Positions 1 through 8,467 of a stretch of 64,000 nucleotides of DNA are shown piece after piece. The stretch's first letter is position 1, and every line of letters begins with the position of its first letter. This DNA comes from Pontibacter beigongshangensis (GTDB lineage: Bacteria; Bacteroidota; Bacteroidia; Cytophagales; Hymenobacteraceae): NCBI RefSeq assembly GCF_014332515.1, contig NZ_VFSD01000024.1:1-64000 (forward strand). Reading direction: 5' to 3'. Below the pieces are notes generated by a model. It had not been told where the DNA came from, made no database searches, and saw only the letters and a program-made list of their open reading frames with translations. The position numbers were made by a program, and so were the translations under genes.

Positions 1-18
1 ATTGTTATTCAAGTGCTG

Positions 19-963
19 TTACTTCAGGAGCTTCTCGAACTCAGGCTTCGTCACTTTAAAAATGGAGCCGTGCCGCATGCCCTGCGGGAAAGAGATCTTA
101 TCAGAGATGTCGGTCCAGTTCTGCAGGTCCTGCGACTGCAGCGCTCCCATAGCTTTGTCGCGGTACTTGTCGAAATACACGATCCAGGTGTCGCCCAGCT
201 TTAGCGTAGTAGGCCCCTCGGCCCAGTAGTTGCCCGTAATAGGCGCGCTTGCCGCTGAGTAAGGTCCGGTCAGCTTATCGGCGTAGGCTACTTTCAGGTT
301 CTTCTGGGGCGGCGTGCGTGTCTCGTCTTTCAGGAACATCACAAAGCGGCCCTTGTCTTTCACGATGGTGGCGTCTATCACGTTAAAGCCTGGCTCATAC
401 AGCAGCTTGGTGTCGCTGAAGGTCTTAAAATCTTTGGTGGTCACGTAGTACATGCGGTGGTTGTAGGCATTGTCCTCGGCCGCCTGCGTTTCGGGGAAAA
501 GCCCGGTAATGGTGGTGGCCCAGTAGATCATGTACTCCTTTGTCTTGTCGTCGTAGGTGATTTCGGGGGCCCAGGTGTTGCGCGCGCCCGGCTCGTGCTC
601 CATAACCGGCACATACTGCTGCTCCGACCAGTGCAGCAAATCATCGGAACTGGCATAGCCGATGCCGCGCTCGTTCCAGCTCACTGTCCAGACCATATGG
701 AACTTGCCGTCGCCGCCCCGGATAATGCAGGGGTCGCGCATCAGCTTGTCTTTGCCTGCGGTAGGTTTCAGAAAGATGGAGTCGTTCTTGAGGGCCTGCC
801 AGTTGTAGCCGTCGGTGCTGTACGCCAGGTGCAGCCCATCGCCGTTGCCCTTAAAGTAAGAGAACAGGTATACCTCTTCGTCGGGTGTGGCAGCCTGCCG
901 GGAAGCGGAACAGGACCAGAGCAGGGGCAAGAGCAGCCAGAGCAAAAACTGTAATTTCTTCAT
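19..963 (-). CDS. GH43-like glycosidase lipoprotein
   Basis: A 314-residue secreted protein with a hydrophobic leader ending in a Cys at residue 18, so it is probably a lipoprotein. The fold looks like a five-bladed GH43/GH32-type propeller. A candidate acidic triad is visible: Asp77 in RDPCI, Asp197 in NVIDATIV and Glu249 in YWAEGPT. WAPEI near residue 131 is also typical of GH43. Such enzymes trim arabinose, xylose or related units from plant or algal glycans, but the substrate cannot be read from sequence. The start at 963 is chosen because the leader begins there; upstream codons in frame lie in a palindromic repeat. No SusC/SusD pair is adjacent. Family assignment is good; specificity is unknown. 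Confidence 0.8.
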   Translation of the reverse strand: MKKLQFLLWLLLPLLWSCSASRQAATPDEEVYLFSYFKGNGDGLHLAYSTDGYNWQALKNDSIFLKPTAGKDKLMRDPCIIRGGDGKFHMVWTVSWNERGIGYASSDDLLHWSEQQYVPVMEHEPGARNTWAPEITYDDKTKEYMIYWATTITGLFPETQAAEDNAYNHRMYYVTTKDFKTFSDTKLLYEPGFNVIDATIVKDKGRFVMFLKDETRTPPQKNLKVAYADKLTGPYSAASAPITGNYWAEGPTTLKLGDTWIVYFDKYRDKAMGALQSQDLQNWTDISDKISFPQGMRHGSIFKVTKPEFEKLLK

Positions 964-1030
964 TGATGTCAGCGTATAAATAATTGATGGTAGACTTGTG
1001 GCGGTATGGTGTTGGTTATCGGTTCTGAAG

Positions 1031-1079
1031 CAAATTATTTGAATGAAAACGGCCTTCCGGAGACTGTTTTCATTCAAAT
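1031..1079 (-). repeat. dispersed repeat, palindromic variant
   Basis: A copy of the roughly 50-bp intergenic family described at 36462. Here both ends carry the AT-rich arm: AAATTATTTGAATGAAAAC on the left and GTTTTCATTCAAAT on the right surround CCTTCCGGAG, so the whole copy is an inverted repeat. Confidence 0.65.
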
Positions 1080-1316
1080 CACTAGATAGTAGCTTTTGCC
1101 CTTGAATCCAAAAGCTAACTGAAATAAACTATCTGAAGCACTTGTTTTGCCTTACTTTTGATGTTTTCACAGTAGTTCCTACCCGCGAAACTGTTACCAG
1201 ATAAAGCACAAAATTGCAATTGGGAACTGCCAGATAAGTTTCTTCCAGACTACGAAGTGCCATTCCGGTAGTTTTGACGCTTGAGCGGGAGGTAAGGCAG
1301 GAAGGTCGGTTTCTGG

Positions 1317-1364
1317 AATTATTCTAATCGAAAAGGCCCTCAGGAGCTTTTTCCTGCTGCTGCT
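1317..1364 (-). repeat. dispersed repeat copy
   Basis: AATTATTCTAATCGAAAAGG, then CCCTCAGGAGC and a CTGCTGCTG tail; the reverse orientation of the family. Confidence 0.65.
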
Positions 1365-1497
1365 AGCTTGCCTTTAACGCGGCCAGAGGCTGCGAAACAG
1401 GAGCTTGAAGCGAGGCCGCGCCCGTGATTCTTACTTCCCTGACTTTTAATTTTTAATTTTGAATTTCTAATTTGAAGGAGCAACAGCCACAAAGCAT

Positions 1498-2433
1498 TTG
1501 AAACCACAGCCAGCAGCCAACATCAAGACCCGGATAGCGCCAACACCCAGCGGCTACCTGCACCTGGGCAATGCATTGTCGTTTGCCATAACCTGGGCGC
1601 TGGCCCGCAAGCAAAACGGCACGGTCGTGCTTCGCATCGACGACCTCGACAACACCCGCTTCCGGCCAGGGTACCTGCACAACATTTTCGACACGCTGCA
1701 GTTTATGGGCATCGACTACGACGAAGGCCCCGCCAGCCCCGACGATTTCCTGCGTAACTACTCGCAGCACCACCGCTTACCGCTGTACCACGATTTCCTG
1801 GACCAACTGCTGGCAAAGGACCTGCTCTACGCCTGCCCCTGCTCCAGAAGCCAGATCGCGGCCCTTTCCCCAGAGGGGCTCTACCCCATGACTTGCCGCA
1901 ACCTGCAAGTGCCGCTCTCAGAGCCTGGAGCTGCCTGGCGCATTCACGTGCCTGATCATACCATAATCTCTTTTTATGACCTTTTGCTCCGCGAAAATTA
2001 CGAGGTGCCGCTTTGGGAGCAGATGCCCGATTTTGTGGTGCGCCGCAAAGATGGCATACCGGCCTACCAGGTAGCTTCCGTGTGCGACGACCTGCAGATG
2101 GGCATCAACCTGGTGGTGCGGGGGCAGGACCTGCTCACCTCCACGGCGGCACAGGTGTTTCTGGCGCAATGCACCGGCCATACGGCGTTCACCAACATGC
2201 GCTTCCTGCACCACCCCCTGCTGCTGGGCTCAGACGGTGCCAAACTATCCAAATCGCAGGATGCGCAGTCGTTGCATGGCATGCGGCAGCAAGGCATGAC
2301 ACCAGCAGCGCTCTGGCAGCGCCTGGCCCACTTGCTCGGCTGGCACGATGCCGATGTGGCAGATGCCCGCAGTTTCCTGGAGCGGTTCCGACCCGAGGAG
2401 ATACCGTTATTAGTTAAGAGTTATGAGTTATGA
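1498..2433 (+). CDS. gluQ: glutamyl-Q tRNA(Asp) synthetase-like protein
   Basis: A 311-residue class I synthetase catalytic core without an anticodon-binding domain, the size expected for GluQ-RS. The HIGH-type motif is YLHLG (residues 20-24) after IAPTPSG, and the KMSKS-type loop is AKLSKS (248-253). Cys113, Cys115 and Cys133 form a CxC...C pattern expected for the zinc site of this family. Known family members activate glutamate without tRNA and attach it to queuosine in tRNA-Asp. The start is TTG at 1498, with GAAGGAG about 18 bases upstream; the conserved IAPTPSGYLHLG follows at once, so no later start is plausible. A truncated GltX paralogue of other function remains possible. Confidence 0.82.
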   Translation: MKPQPAANIKTRIAPTPSGYLHLGNALSFAITWALARKQNGTVVLRIDDLDNTRFRPGYLHNIFDTLQFMGIDYDEGPASPDDFLRNYSQHHRLPLYHDFLDQLLAKDLLYACPCSRSQIAALSPEGLYPMTCRNLQVPLSEPGAAWRIHVPDHTIISFYDLLLRENYEVPLWEQMPDFVVRRKDGIPAYQVASVCDDLQMGINLVVRGQDLLTSTAAQVFLAQCTGHTAFTNMRFLHHPLLLGSDGAKLSKSQDAQSLHGMRQQGMTPAALWQRLAHLLGWHDADVADARSFLERFRPEEIPLLVKSYEL

Positions 2434-2447
2434 GTAAGGGGGCTTGA

Positions 2448-2497
2448 ACAGCAGCAGGCGCAGATGCTATGGAGGTTTATTTTCATTCAAATAATTT
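2448..2497 (+). repeat. dispersed repeat copy after gluQ
   Basis: CAGCAGCAGG...GGAGG, then TTTATTTTCATTCAAATAAT; it starts 14 bp after the gluQ stop. The variant ends ATTCAAATAATTT rather than ATTAGAATAATTT. Confidence 0.6.
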
Positions 2498-2666
2498 GGT
2501 TGTTGATTGCTGAATAGTTAAATGGCTAAATCGTTTAATGGTTGATTTTTTAATCTGAAGATTTGGAGATGAGGAGATTTGGAAATGAATTCTTCCAAGC
2601 TTTGAAAGTGCAATTAACTTTTCACTTTTAACTTCAAGAAGATCCTGTGTCTCGTGTCCTAGTTAA
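2498..2666. other. low-complexity intergenic stretch
   Basis: Between the two repeats that flank it, this stretch contains short degenerate motifs (AATGGCTAAATCG, TTTAATGGTTGATT, GATTTGGAGATGAGGAGATT). Similar text recurs near 27600, 36060 and 51480. No gene is supported. Confidence 0.4.
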
Positions 2667-2713
2667 GCAGCAGGAGCAGAGCCGCCTGAGGGGCAAATCC
2701 ATTAGAATAATTT
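2667..2713 (+). repeat. dispersed repeat copy
   Basis: GCAGCAGGAGCAGAG, CCTGAGGGGC, then ATTAGAATAATTT; between convergent gluQ and the GNAT gene. Confidence 0.65.
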
Positions 2714-2746
2714 AGTAGAAGACGACAATTTAAACGCCTGCACAAG

Positions 2747-3307
2747 CTACTGCTCAGGCCGGCTCTGGCTGAGCAGGCCATAGTAGTTTATATCCACTAC
2801 TTCGCCTAAACCGGTTTTATATTCTTTACGGAGAGTACCTTCCAGCTCAAAGCCCAGTTTTTCGACCAGCTGTTTGCTTTGCAGATTGGTTGGAATAATC
2901 TTGGCGCAAATTTTCAGGATCGACAGATCATCAAAGCAGTACAGGCACACCGCTCTCAAAGCCTCTGAGGTAAAGCCAAGCCCCTCATAAGTCTGGGTTA
3001 CAAAGTAACCTACTTCGCTTCTGGGAATACGCCAGTCTATGTTTTTCACGATGATCATGCCTACCAGAAGGCCCCTGAACCAAACCCCATACAACACGGA
3101 CCTGCCATGCAGGCGGTCGTACTGCAGCTCTTTCAGGTAAATGCTGGCAGCCCCTTTATCGGTAGCCCGCCTGACGGTTATAGGAAAGCTCTCCTGCAGC
3201 CTGGTTTTGTTTGCTGAAACCAGCTCTGCAAAAGTGCTGGCATTCTCCTCTTCGAGCACCTTTAGCCGAAGGCGATCTGTCCTGATTTCTTCTTTAAACT
3301 GTATCAT
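2747..3307 (-). CDS. GNAT-family N-acetyltransferase (RimJ/RimL-like)
   Basis: A 186-residue single-domain GNAT protein. The start is typical of the RimJ/RimL subgroup (TDRLRLKVLEEEN near residue 10). The acetyl-CoA pyrophosphate loop appears as YEGLGFTSEAL, matching the family pattern GxGxxxEA. The C-terminal part (SKQLVEKLGFELEGTLRKEY) is the usual last strand and helix of this group. The family acetylates protein N-termini, antibiotics or small amines, and the acceptor here is unknown. It is cytosolic and has no apparent operon partner. Confidence 0.85.
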   Translation of the reverse strand: MIQFKEEIRTDRLRLKVLEEENASTFAELVSANKTRLQESFPITVRRATDKGAASIYLKELQYDRLHGRSVLYGVWFRGLLVGMIIVKNIDWRIPRSEVGYFVTQTYEGLGFTSEALRAVCLYCFDDLSILKICAKIIPTNLQSKQLVEKLGFELEGTLRKEYKTGLGEVVDINYYGLLSQSRPEQ

Positions 3308-3384
3308 GAGAAGAAGCCGCTGTGTGTGTGTGCAGCAGGAGCCGGAGCAGAAGGGCTCTTTGTTGCGGCTCCCGGCTACCCTGG

Positions 3385-3915
3385 TTATTTTTTAGCTTTT
3401 ACCGAGACAGGAAGTTCCAGATTCTCCCAGCGCAGTACAAAGCCCGGCTCCTGCACCTGGTACTCCAGCCGCTCCTGCATCGAAGCTGCTTTGCGGGGTT
3501 TGGCTGTCACGCGCAGCGCATCCTGGTCTTCTTTATACTGCGTGCCCCATTGGTCGGAGGTTTTGTTAAAGATAACGGTCCACTGGTCTTCGCCTGGAAT
3601 GGTAAACAGGCTATACTTTCCGGCCGGAAGCGTTTTCCCCTCTACCGTCACGGCCTGGTCTACCTCGAAGGTAGTGGCCTCGTTGGCCCCGGAGCGCCAC
3701 ACTTTGCCATAGGGCACTCTATCGCCAAAAATGGTGCGTCCTTTCACGGCCGGGCTGCTGTAGTTAATGGTTACGTTTGCCTGGCCGATCTTACCCGATG
3801 CCGTGGCCGGAGGGCTCGGACGGCTTGCCTTATCGTCCTGCGCCAGGGCACCTGCTGACATCAGCAGGCCCAGCATCAGCAGGAGCAGCGAACTGAACAA
3901 ATGGTTGTTTTTCAT
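3385..3915 (-). CDS. DUF2911 domain secreted protein
   Basis: A 176-residue protein with a signal peptide (hydrophobic residues 6-24, cleavage near ALAQ). The body matches DUF2911, common in Bacteroidota: GQANVTINYSSPAVKGRTIFG, YGKVWRSGANEATTFE and LPAGKYSLFTIPG are hallmark stretches of the family (each read as part of a longer block). Function is not established. It is probably periplasmic, and no operon partner is seen. It lies 77 bp upstream of the GNAT gene's start, on the same strand. Confidence 0.85.
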   Translation of the reverse strand: MKNNHLFSSLLLLMLGLLMSAGALAQDDKASRPSPPATASGKIGQANVTINYSSPAVKGRTIFGDRVPYGKVWRSGANEATTFEVDQAVTVEGKTLPAGKYSLFTIPGEDQWTVIFNKTSDQWGTQYKEDQDALRVTAKPRKAASMQERLEYQVQEPGFVLRWENLELPVSVKAKK

Positions 3916-4444
3916 ATTTTACGTTGTTTTGATTGTATCAGAAAGATAAGAAACTATTTAGTTTTCTGCTACACAATGCTTTGCAAGTAAAAAAGTACAC
4001 CATAATCTGCTTCAGCTACGCCAGCAGTGCTCCTCCAATTTCATTTTCAGAAAGGTTTGATGCTTGGAAAGCTGCCATAATGTTTATCTCTAATTTTGAA
4101 GAACTCCAGCAGGGGCCGCAGCATCTCCGGAGGGGCTTTCTGATTAGAATAATTCTTGCATTCAGGCCATTTCTTCTCAACCTGTCCCGACAATATTTCA
4201 TGCCTGCCAGGGTTTAATCATTGTAATCAGGTGTAGGTGGCTTGTTTTATGGCTACTTCTGCTGAAAAACGGGCATGCAGCAGAGCCATACTAACACACG
4301 TAAGTATTATAAAATCAAGATCCTCCAACCTTATTTCCTGATGCCTCGTATACCACATTCTATTAATTTTGTAATTACGATTTTACTAAAACATTTGCAT
4401 TTCCGTTACGAATAAAAAAACATTAAATTATTTTTGATAAAATA
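3916..4444. other. intergenic region upstream of tRNA-like RNA gene
   Basis: About 530 bp without a convincing gene. It contains one dispersed repeat (4106-4154) and becomes strongly AT-rich toward 4445, where the promoter of the RNA gene lies. Confidence 0.5.
4106..4154 (+). repeat. dispersed repeat copy
   Basis: CAGCAGGGGC...GCATCTCCGGAGGGGC, then GATTAGAATAATT. The core palindrome CTCCGGAG is intact. Confidence 0.65.
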
Positions 4445-4476
4445 TTTGCAACATAATAAAGTTTCGTATACATTTG
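4445..4476 (+). promoter_or_regulatory. Bacteroidota sigma-A promoter of tRNA-like RNA, copy A
   Basis: TTTG at 4445-4448 and TACATTTG at 4469-4476, separated by 20 bp, match the phylum's -33 TTTG / -7 TAnnTTTG consensus. Transcription would start near 4481-4484, about 13 nt before the tRNA-like fold. Confidence 0.65.
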
Positions 4477-4495
4477 TATCATCAGTAGCAAACAA

Positions 4496-4632
4496 TGTAG
4501 GGTGTTGAAACTGGCAGACAAGCCCTCCTCTCTCGGGGGTGGAGAATCTGGAATAAAGCAGCAATTTTAAACTATTTAGTACAAAGATTTTTGCCTAACT
4601 ACTCCGTGGAGGTTCGATTCCTCCCCCTACAG
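4496..4632 (+). ncRNA. tRNA-like RNA with 57-nt variable-arm insert, copy A
   Basis: A cloverleaf can be drawn by hand. The acceptor stem is TGTAGGG (4496-4502) with CCCTACA (4625-4631), 7 bp perfect. The D arm is TTG...CAA with loop AAACTGGCAGA, resembling tRNA-Leu. The anticodon stem is CCCTC/GGGGG around loop CTCTCTC (4528-4534). The T arm is GGAGG-TTCGATT-CCTCC (4608-4624). T8, A14, G18-G19, T54-T55-C56 and A58 are all present. The variable arm opens with GGAG (4541-4544) and closes with CTCC (4602-4605), enclosing 57 nt. The nominal anticodon is CTC with a pyrimidine at position 37, and position 73 is G. No CCA is encoded. An ordinary tRNA is unlikely; see the second copy at 22035. Confidence 0.7.
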
Positions 4633-4635
4633 CAA

Positions 4636-4675
4636 AAGCCGGCCCGGGAGCAATCCCGGGCCGGCTTCTTTTTTT
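4636..4675 (+). terminator. rho-independent terminator of tRNA-like RNA, copy A
   Basis: A perfect 14-bp stem, AAGCCGGCCCGGGA with TCCCGGGCCGGCTT, loop GCAA, followed by C and seven T. It starts 4 nt after the tRNA-like body. Confidence 0.9.
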
Positions 4676-4713
4676 GTTCTAGCCCAAAAGGATCGAAAGA
4701 CCCAGATCGGTTT

Positions 4714-5190
4714 TCAGGGCCGCACGTCTGTTAAGTCGCGTAGCGGTACGTCAAGGTCCTGCGCTATTTTTTCCATATGCTGCAGGGCCACTTCTTTTAT
4801 CCGGTGCTGCAGCAGGTGCAGTCTGGTGCCATCTGCCAGTTGCAGGAAGCCATCGAACCTGGAGCTGTAAAACGTCGCCATCGAGCCCCTCGATTCGGCC
4901 ACCTGGCTGTAGTTGTTGCGCTTCAGGTACAGGAAGTCGAGCCCCGGAAGCGGTTGGTCGGCTCCGAAGAAGTAGGCAAAAAGCTGCACCCCCTGCCCAA
5001 ACGTGGCACGCTTCAGATCGAACTTTACGGCCGCATAGGTAAGTTGCGTAATAATGGCAGCCGAAAAAAGCAAGGCTCCGGCCACCACCCCTTTCACTAC
5101 AGCCACCACGCCTATAACTGCCAGCACCCAACCCAACATGCGGGCCCCTCCGGAAAAATACTTGCCTGTTTTGTAGATATAAGTGGCCAT
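4714..5190 (-). CDS. small membrane protein of unknown function
   Basis: A 158-residue protein not recognised as a named family. It begins MATYIYKTGKYFSGGARM and has a long hydrophobic stretch at roughly residues 17-50 (AVIGVVAVVKGVVAGALLF...), long enough for one or two membrane passes. A soluble domain rich in aromatic and basic residues follows, with repeated LQ..D/H..HLLQHRIKEVALQHM character. Start 5190 is preferred because upstream in-frame codons give a Cys-rich, unlikely N-terminus. It may be a Bacteroidota-specific hypothetical protein. Confidence 0.6.
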   Translation of the reverse strand: MATYIYKTGKYFSGGARMLGWVLAVIGVVAVVKGVVAGALLFSAAIITQLTYAAVKFDLKRATFGQGVQLFAYFFGADQPLPGLDFLYLKRNNYSQVAESRGSMATFYSSRFDGFLQLADGTRLHLLQHRIKEVALQHMEKIAQDLDVPLRDLTDVRP

Positions 5191-5358
5191 GGCAGATACA
5201 TAAGGCTTGCCGCAAAATAACAGCTTGAGAATAAAAAAGCAGCTACACAACCAGGAACAGCTATGGTACAAGCCTCCTTTTCCTGTCAGGCACCATTACA
5301 GAAGAAGCCAATACAAAGCTGAAAACAGGATTTTTATGTTACGGATGAGTTTCAGCAT

Positions 5359-6132
5359 TTATTTTATCAAAAACCCAACGGCTGTATAGGGCTTCAGGTA
5401 GTGTAGCAGCGTAGAAATAAGGTATATGATGCTGCCCATCTCCAGCACCTCCTCTGCCGTCATCACTATCATAAAAACCAGATCGCGGTCGCTGTGGCCC
5501 TGGCTCAGCAGGCTTGCTCCCAGCATCTCCAGGCCAAGTGCCCCCAGCAGAAAACAGGCCCCGGCAATAAAAAACCCTCTGCGGGCTGCCACGTTCAGGC
5601 TCCTGTAAAACTGATAATAAACCACCGCAAACACCAGCACCAGGACGCCGCCTGCCATGCCCCAGAAAATGTGCGCTGTACCTTCGGCGCTAAACCTGGC
5701 CAGCAGTAATTCATGTATGCCCGCCGCCTCGTCTACAGCCATGCACAGGAATATAATAGCAAGGCCCGCCCAGTGCCGGGCAAAATAGTCTTTTTCTTTT
5801 CTTTTGATGGCCGCTACAACTGCTAGCAGGAAAGCAGACAAGAGCAGGATAAAAGTTGAAAAGAATGATGGCAGGTTGCCTTCTTTATCAAAATAAAAGA
5901 CGGGTTGCCAGGCCGGAAGCAGCTTTTGAGCATCGCCTGCCAGTATCGCCAGCATCACCAGCAGGTGGAGCACCAGCAACCCTCCGGCTGCCCAGAGCAG
6001 GCAGGTAACTACTGATGCTCCATGGGCAGGCACAGACTTGATAGCTGGCTCTTCTTTCAGGAGAACAAATTCTTTTGCAGCACCTGCACCATTAAGCGTT
6101 GCCGGCACTTTCCCATTAAAAATTTGTGACAT
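5359..6132 (-). CDS. multi-pass membrane protein, unknown function
   Basis: A 257-residue integral membrane protein with about six hydrophobic segments (near residues 41-66, 89-110, 122-140, 155-175, 186-207 and 217-243). The third helix ends in DEAAGIHE, a buried acidic/His motif that suggests metal or proton chemistry, and the last segment carries EEVLEMG. The family is not recognised. An N-terminal cytosolic tail of about 40 residues precedes the first helix. It lies upstream of the other membrane protein on the same strand, with a 168-bp gap. Confidence 0.65.
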   Translation of the reverse strand: MSQIFNGKVPATLNGAGAAKEFVLLKEEPAIKSVPAHGASVVTCLLWAAGGLLVLHLLVMLAILAGDAQKLLPAWQPVFYFDKEGNLPSFFSTFILLLSAFLLAVVAAIKRKEKDYFARHWAGLAIIFLCMAVDEAAGIHELLLARFSAEGTAHIFWGMAGGVLVLVFAVVYYQFYRSLNVAARRGFFIAGACFLLGALGLEMLGASLLSQGHSDRDLVFMIVMTAEEVLEMGSIIYLISTLLHYLKPYTAVGFLIK

Positions 6133-6347
6133 AATTTAGTGAGGGTTGATTTATTTCCTGTGAAATATAACTATATTTAATTATTTTAACAATTAATATA
6201 AACATACACCCTGGCTACAAACTCACAGACTTCCGGGCATATTGCTGCAAGCAGCCACAGGAGCAGCACGTATCTCAGGCAGCAGGTAAGGCAGGTATCG
6301 TAAGCTGTAGTTTTCCGTAGGTATCAACTTCTAAACTCATTTGTTGC

Positions 6348-8105
6348 ATGCGCCTACTCTGGAACTACCTGAAGCCTAACCGAAGGCTTGTGCTACTGTC
6401 GCTGCTGCTGGCTGGCGTGAGCCAGGTGCTGGCCCTCGTAGACCCTATTATTTTTGGGCAGATAATAGACCGCTATGCCACGCCACCTTTTACCATGCCG
6501 CCACACGACCGGGTAAAGGGTGCCCTGTGGCTGATGCTGCTGGCGGTGGTGGTGGCTCTGCTCTCGCGGCTGGCGAAGGCGTTTCAGGAGTACCTGACTA
6601 ACCTGGTGGTGCAGAAGTTCGGGGTGCAGATCTTTAACGACGGCCTGAAGCAGACCCTGCGGCTCTCGTACCAGGAGTATGCCGACCAGAACAGCGGCGA
6701 AACGCTTTCTATTCTGCAGCGGGTGCGCCGCGACACAGAGCGTTTCATCAATGCTTTTATCAACATCCTGTTTTCGTCGGTGGTGGGCGTTGGCTTTCTG
6801 GTGTGGTACGCGGTTACGAAGCACTGGGCGCTGGTGCCTATTTTTGTGATCGGCATTCTGGTGCTGGGCGGGCTCACGGGGCTACTGAGCGAGAAGATCA
6901 AAACCATGCAACGCTCCATAAACAGGGCCACGAACAAAATGTCGGGGGTTATAACGGAGTCGTTGCGCAACATTGAGCTGGTAAAAAGCCTGGGACTCAC
7001 GTTTCAGGAGGTGCGGCGGCTGCGGGCACATACCGAGCAGATTTTTGAGCTGGAAATGGTGAAGGTAAAGCGCGTCCGGACACTGTCTTTTCTGCAGGGC
7101 ACCTCGCTCAACCTCCTCAAACAATCTATCCTGTTCACGCTGCTCTGGCTTATTTTCAGGGATGTGCTCACCACGGGCGAGCTGATCTCGATGCAATTTA
7201 TTTCGGTGAGCATTTTTGGGCCGCTGCAGGACCTGGGCACCATTATCCTGTCTTATCGCGAAGCAGAGGCAGCCTTGCATAATTTTGATGAGCTGATGCA
7301 GAAACCGATCGAGAAGCGCCCGGAGTCGGCCATCGACATTGGCCCGCTGCAGCGGCTGCGGTTCGAGGAGGTGGTGTTCCGGCACAGAGGCGCGCAGCAG
7401 AACGCCCTTGCCGGCATCTCCTTCGAGGCCAGCACCGGCGACACTATTGCTTTTGTGGGGCCATCGGGTTCCGGCAAATCTACACTCGTAAAGCTGCTGG
7501 TGGGGCTGTATGTGCCGAACAGCGGCGAAGTCTTCTACAACGACTTCTCGGCCAAAGACATCTGGCTGAACGAGGCTCGGCGGCAGCTGGGTTTTGTAAC
7601 CCAGGAAACCAACCTGTTTTCGGGCACCATAAAAGAGAACCTGCTGTTCGTGAAACCCGACGCCACCGAAGAGGAGATGCTGGCCGCCATGCAGCGCGCC
7701 TCGTGCACCAACCTGCTGGCCCGCTCCGAAAAAGGCCTGGACACGCAGATAGGCGAAGGCGGCCTCAAAATGTCGGGCGGCGAGAAGCAGCGGCTCTCCA
7801 TTGCCCGCGCCCTGATCCGGAACCCGCGCCTGCTCATCTTCGACGAGGCCACCTCCGCCCTCGACTCCCTCACCGAAGAAGAAATCACCACCACCGTAAA
7901 GGAGATTTCGGCCATGCGCGAGCAGATCACCATCCTCATCGCCCACCGCCTCTCCACCATCATGCACGCCGACACCATTTATGTGCTGGAACGCGGCAAG
8001 GTAGTAGAACAAGGCAGCCACACGGAGCTGGTAGACCAAAAAGGGCTCTACTACGCCATGTGGCGCCAGCAGATCGGGGAGCGCAAGCAGGAGCTGATCC
8101 GGTAA
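6348..8105 (+). CDS. ABC transporter, fused permease and ATPase
   Basis: A 585-residue half-transporter of the MsbA/LmrA exporter type. The N-terminal half carries six predicted helices (ABC type I exporter membrane domain, residues about 10-320). The nucleotide-binding domain has Walker A GPSGSGKST (about 370-378), Q-loop VTQETNLFSG, signature MSGGEKQR (about 474), Walker B LLIFDEATSALD (about 495) and H-loop IAHRLST. It should act as a homodimer in the inner membrane, exporting lipids, peptides or drugs. The substrate is not evident and no partner gene is next to it. Confidence 0.92.
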   Translation: MRLLWNYLKPNRRLVLLSLLLAGVSQVLALVDPIIFGQIIDRYATPPFTMPPHDRVKGALWLMLLAVVVALLSRLAKAFQEYLTNLVVQKFGVQIFNDGLKQTLRLSYQEYADQNSGETLSILQRVRRDTERFINAFINILFSSVVGVGFLVWYAVTKHWALVPIFVIGILVLGGLTGLLSEKIKTMQRSINRATNKMSGVITESLRNIELVKSLGLTFQEVRRLRAHTEQIFELEMVKVKRVRTLSFLQGTSLNLLKQSILFTLLWLIFRDVLTTGELISMQFISVSIFGPLQDLGTIILSYREAEAALHNFDELMQKPIEKRPESAIDIGPLQRLRFEEVVFRHRGAQQNALAGISFEASTGDTIAFVGPSGSGKSTLVKLLVGLYVPNSGEVFYNDFSAKDIWLNEARRQLGFVTQETNLFSGTIKENLLFVKPDATEEEMLAAMQRASCTNLLARSEKGLDTQIGEGGLKMSGGEKQRLSIARALIRNPRLLIFDEATSALDSLTEEEITTTVKEISAMREQITILIAHRLSTIMHADTIYVLERGKVVEQGSHTELVDQKGLYYAMWRQQIGERKQELIR

Positions 8106-8273
8106 TTTGACTGCTGGTTGATTTAGACTGCGACTTCACTTTCCGGAACCATACGTGGCATCACCTTGAGAAAAACGACACACGTATGACGACTTTTTAC
8201 TGCTTGTATAAAAGGAGAGCCAAACTCCGATAAGTGGTGTCGCTGAATTTATAAGGCTCACCTACCACTGAGG

Positions 8274-8315
8274 AATTATTCTAATGATAATGCCCCTCCG
8301 GAGCCTTTTTCTGCT
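8274..8315 (-). repeat. dispersed repeat copy
   Basis: AATTATTCTAATGATAATG, CCCCTCCGGAGCC, TTTTTCTGCTG. In this direction it points into the 3' end of the ABC gene. Confidence 0.65.
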
Positions 8316-8402
8316 GAACAGGACACAAGGCACGCTTAAGAAGTTAAGTGTTAACAGGTGTTCTCCGGTTCATCTTCAAATCAAATAATCAGCACATTAA
8401 CC

Positions 8403-8455
8403 AAATTATTCTAATCAAAAACCCCCTCCGGAGCTATTTTACCTGCTGCTGCTCA
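8403..8455 (-). repeat. dispersed repeat copy
   Basis: AAATTATTCTAATCAAAAAC, CCCCTCCGGAGC, then CTGCTGCTGCTCAG. It ends 12 bp beyond the monooxygenase stop on the other strand. Confidence 0.65.
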
Positions 8456-8467
8456 GTTACCAGGCTA

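Larger units (their letters stand above)
964..1497. other. intergenic region with two repeat copies
   Basis: A 534-bp divergent gap between the GH43-like gene and gluQ. It holds two copies of the window's dispersed repeat (1031-1079 and 1317-1364) and an AT-rich tract at 1441-1470. I see no gene in it. Confidence 0.6.
8106..8467. other. convergent intergenic region with two repeats
   Basis: The gap between the ABC exporter and the convergent monooxygenase gene. It holds two reverse-orientation dispersed repeats at 8274-8315 and 8403-8455 and no gene. Confidence 0.5.

Noticed and set aside
4496..4632. Ordinary tRNA-Leu or tRNA-Ser gene
   Set aside because: The 57-nt variable-arm insert, pyrimidine at position 37, nominal anticodon CTC and G73 together do not fit a decoding tRNA of either type. 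A tRNA class with such an arm is not known to me.
4496..4632. tmRNA or group I intron-containing tRNA
   Set aside because: tmRNA is about 350 nt, lacks an anticodon stem and carries a tag frame, none of which is seen. A 57-nt insert is far too short for a group I intron, and it lies in the variable arm, not the anticodon loop.
6882..8039. Long open frame antisense to the ABC exporter
   Set aside because: It is a shadow of the high-GC third positions of a strongly supported gene and shows no domain or start signal.
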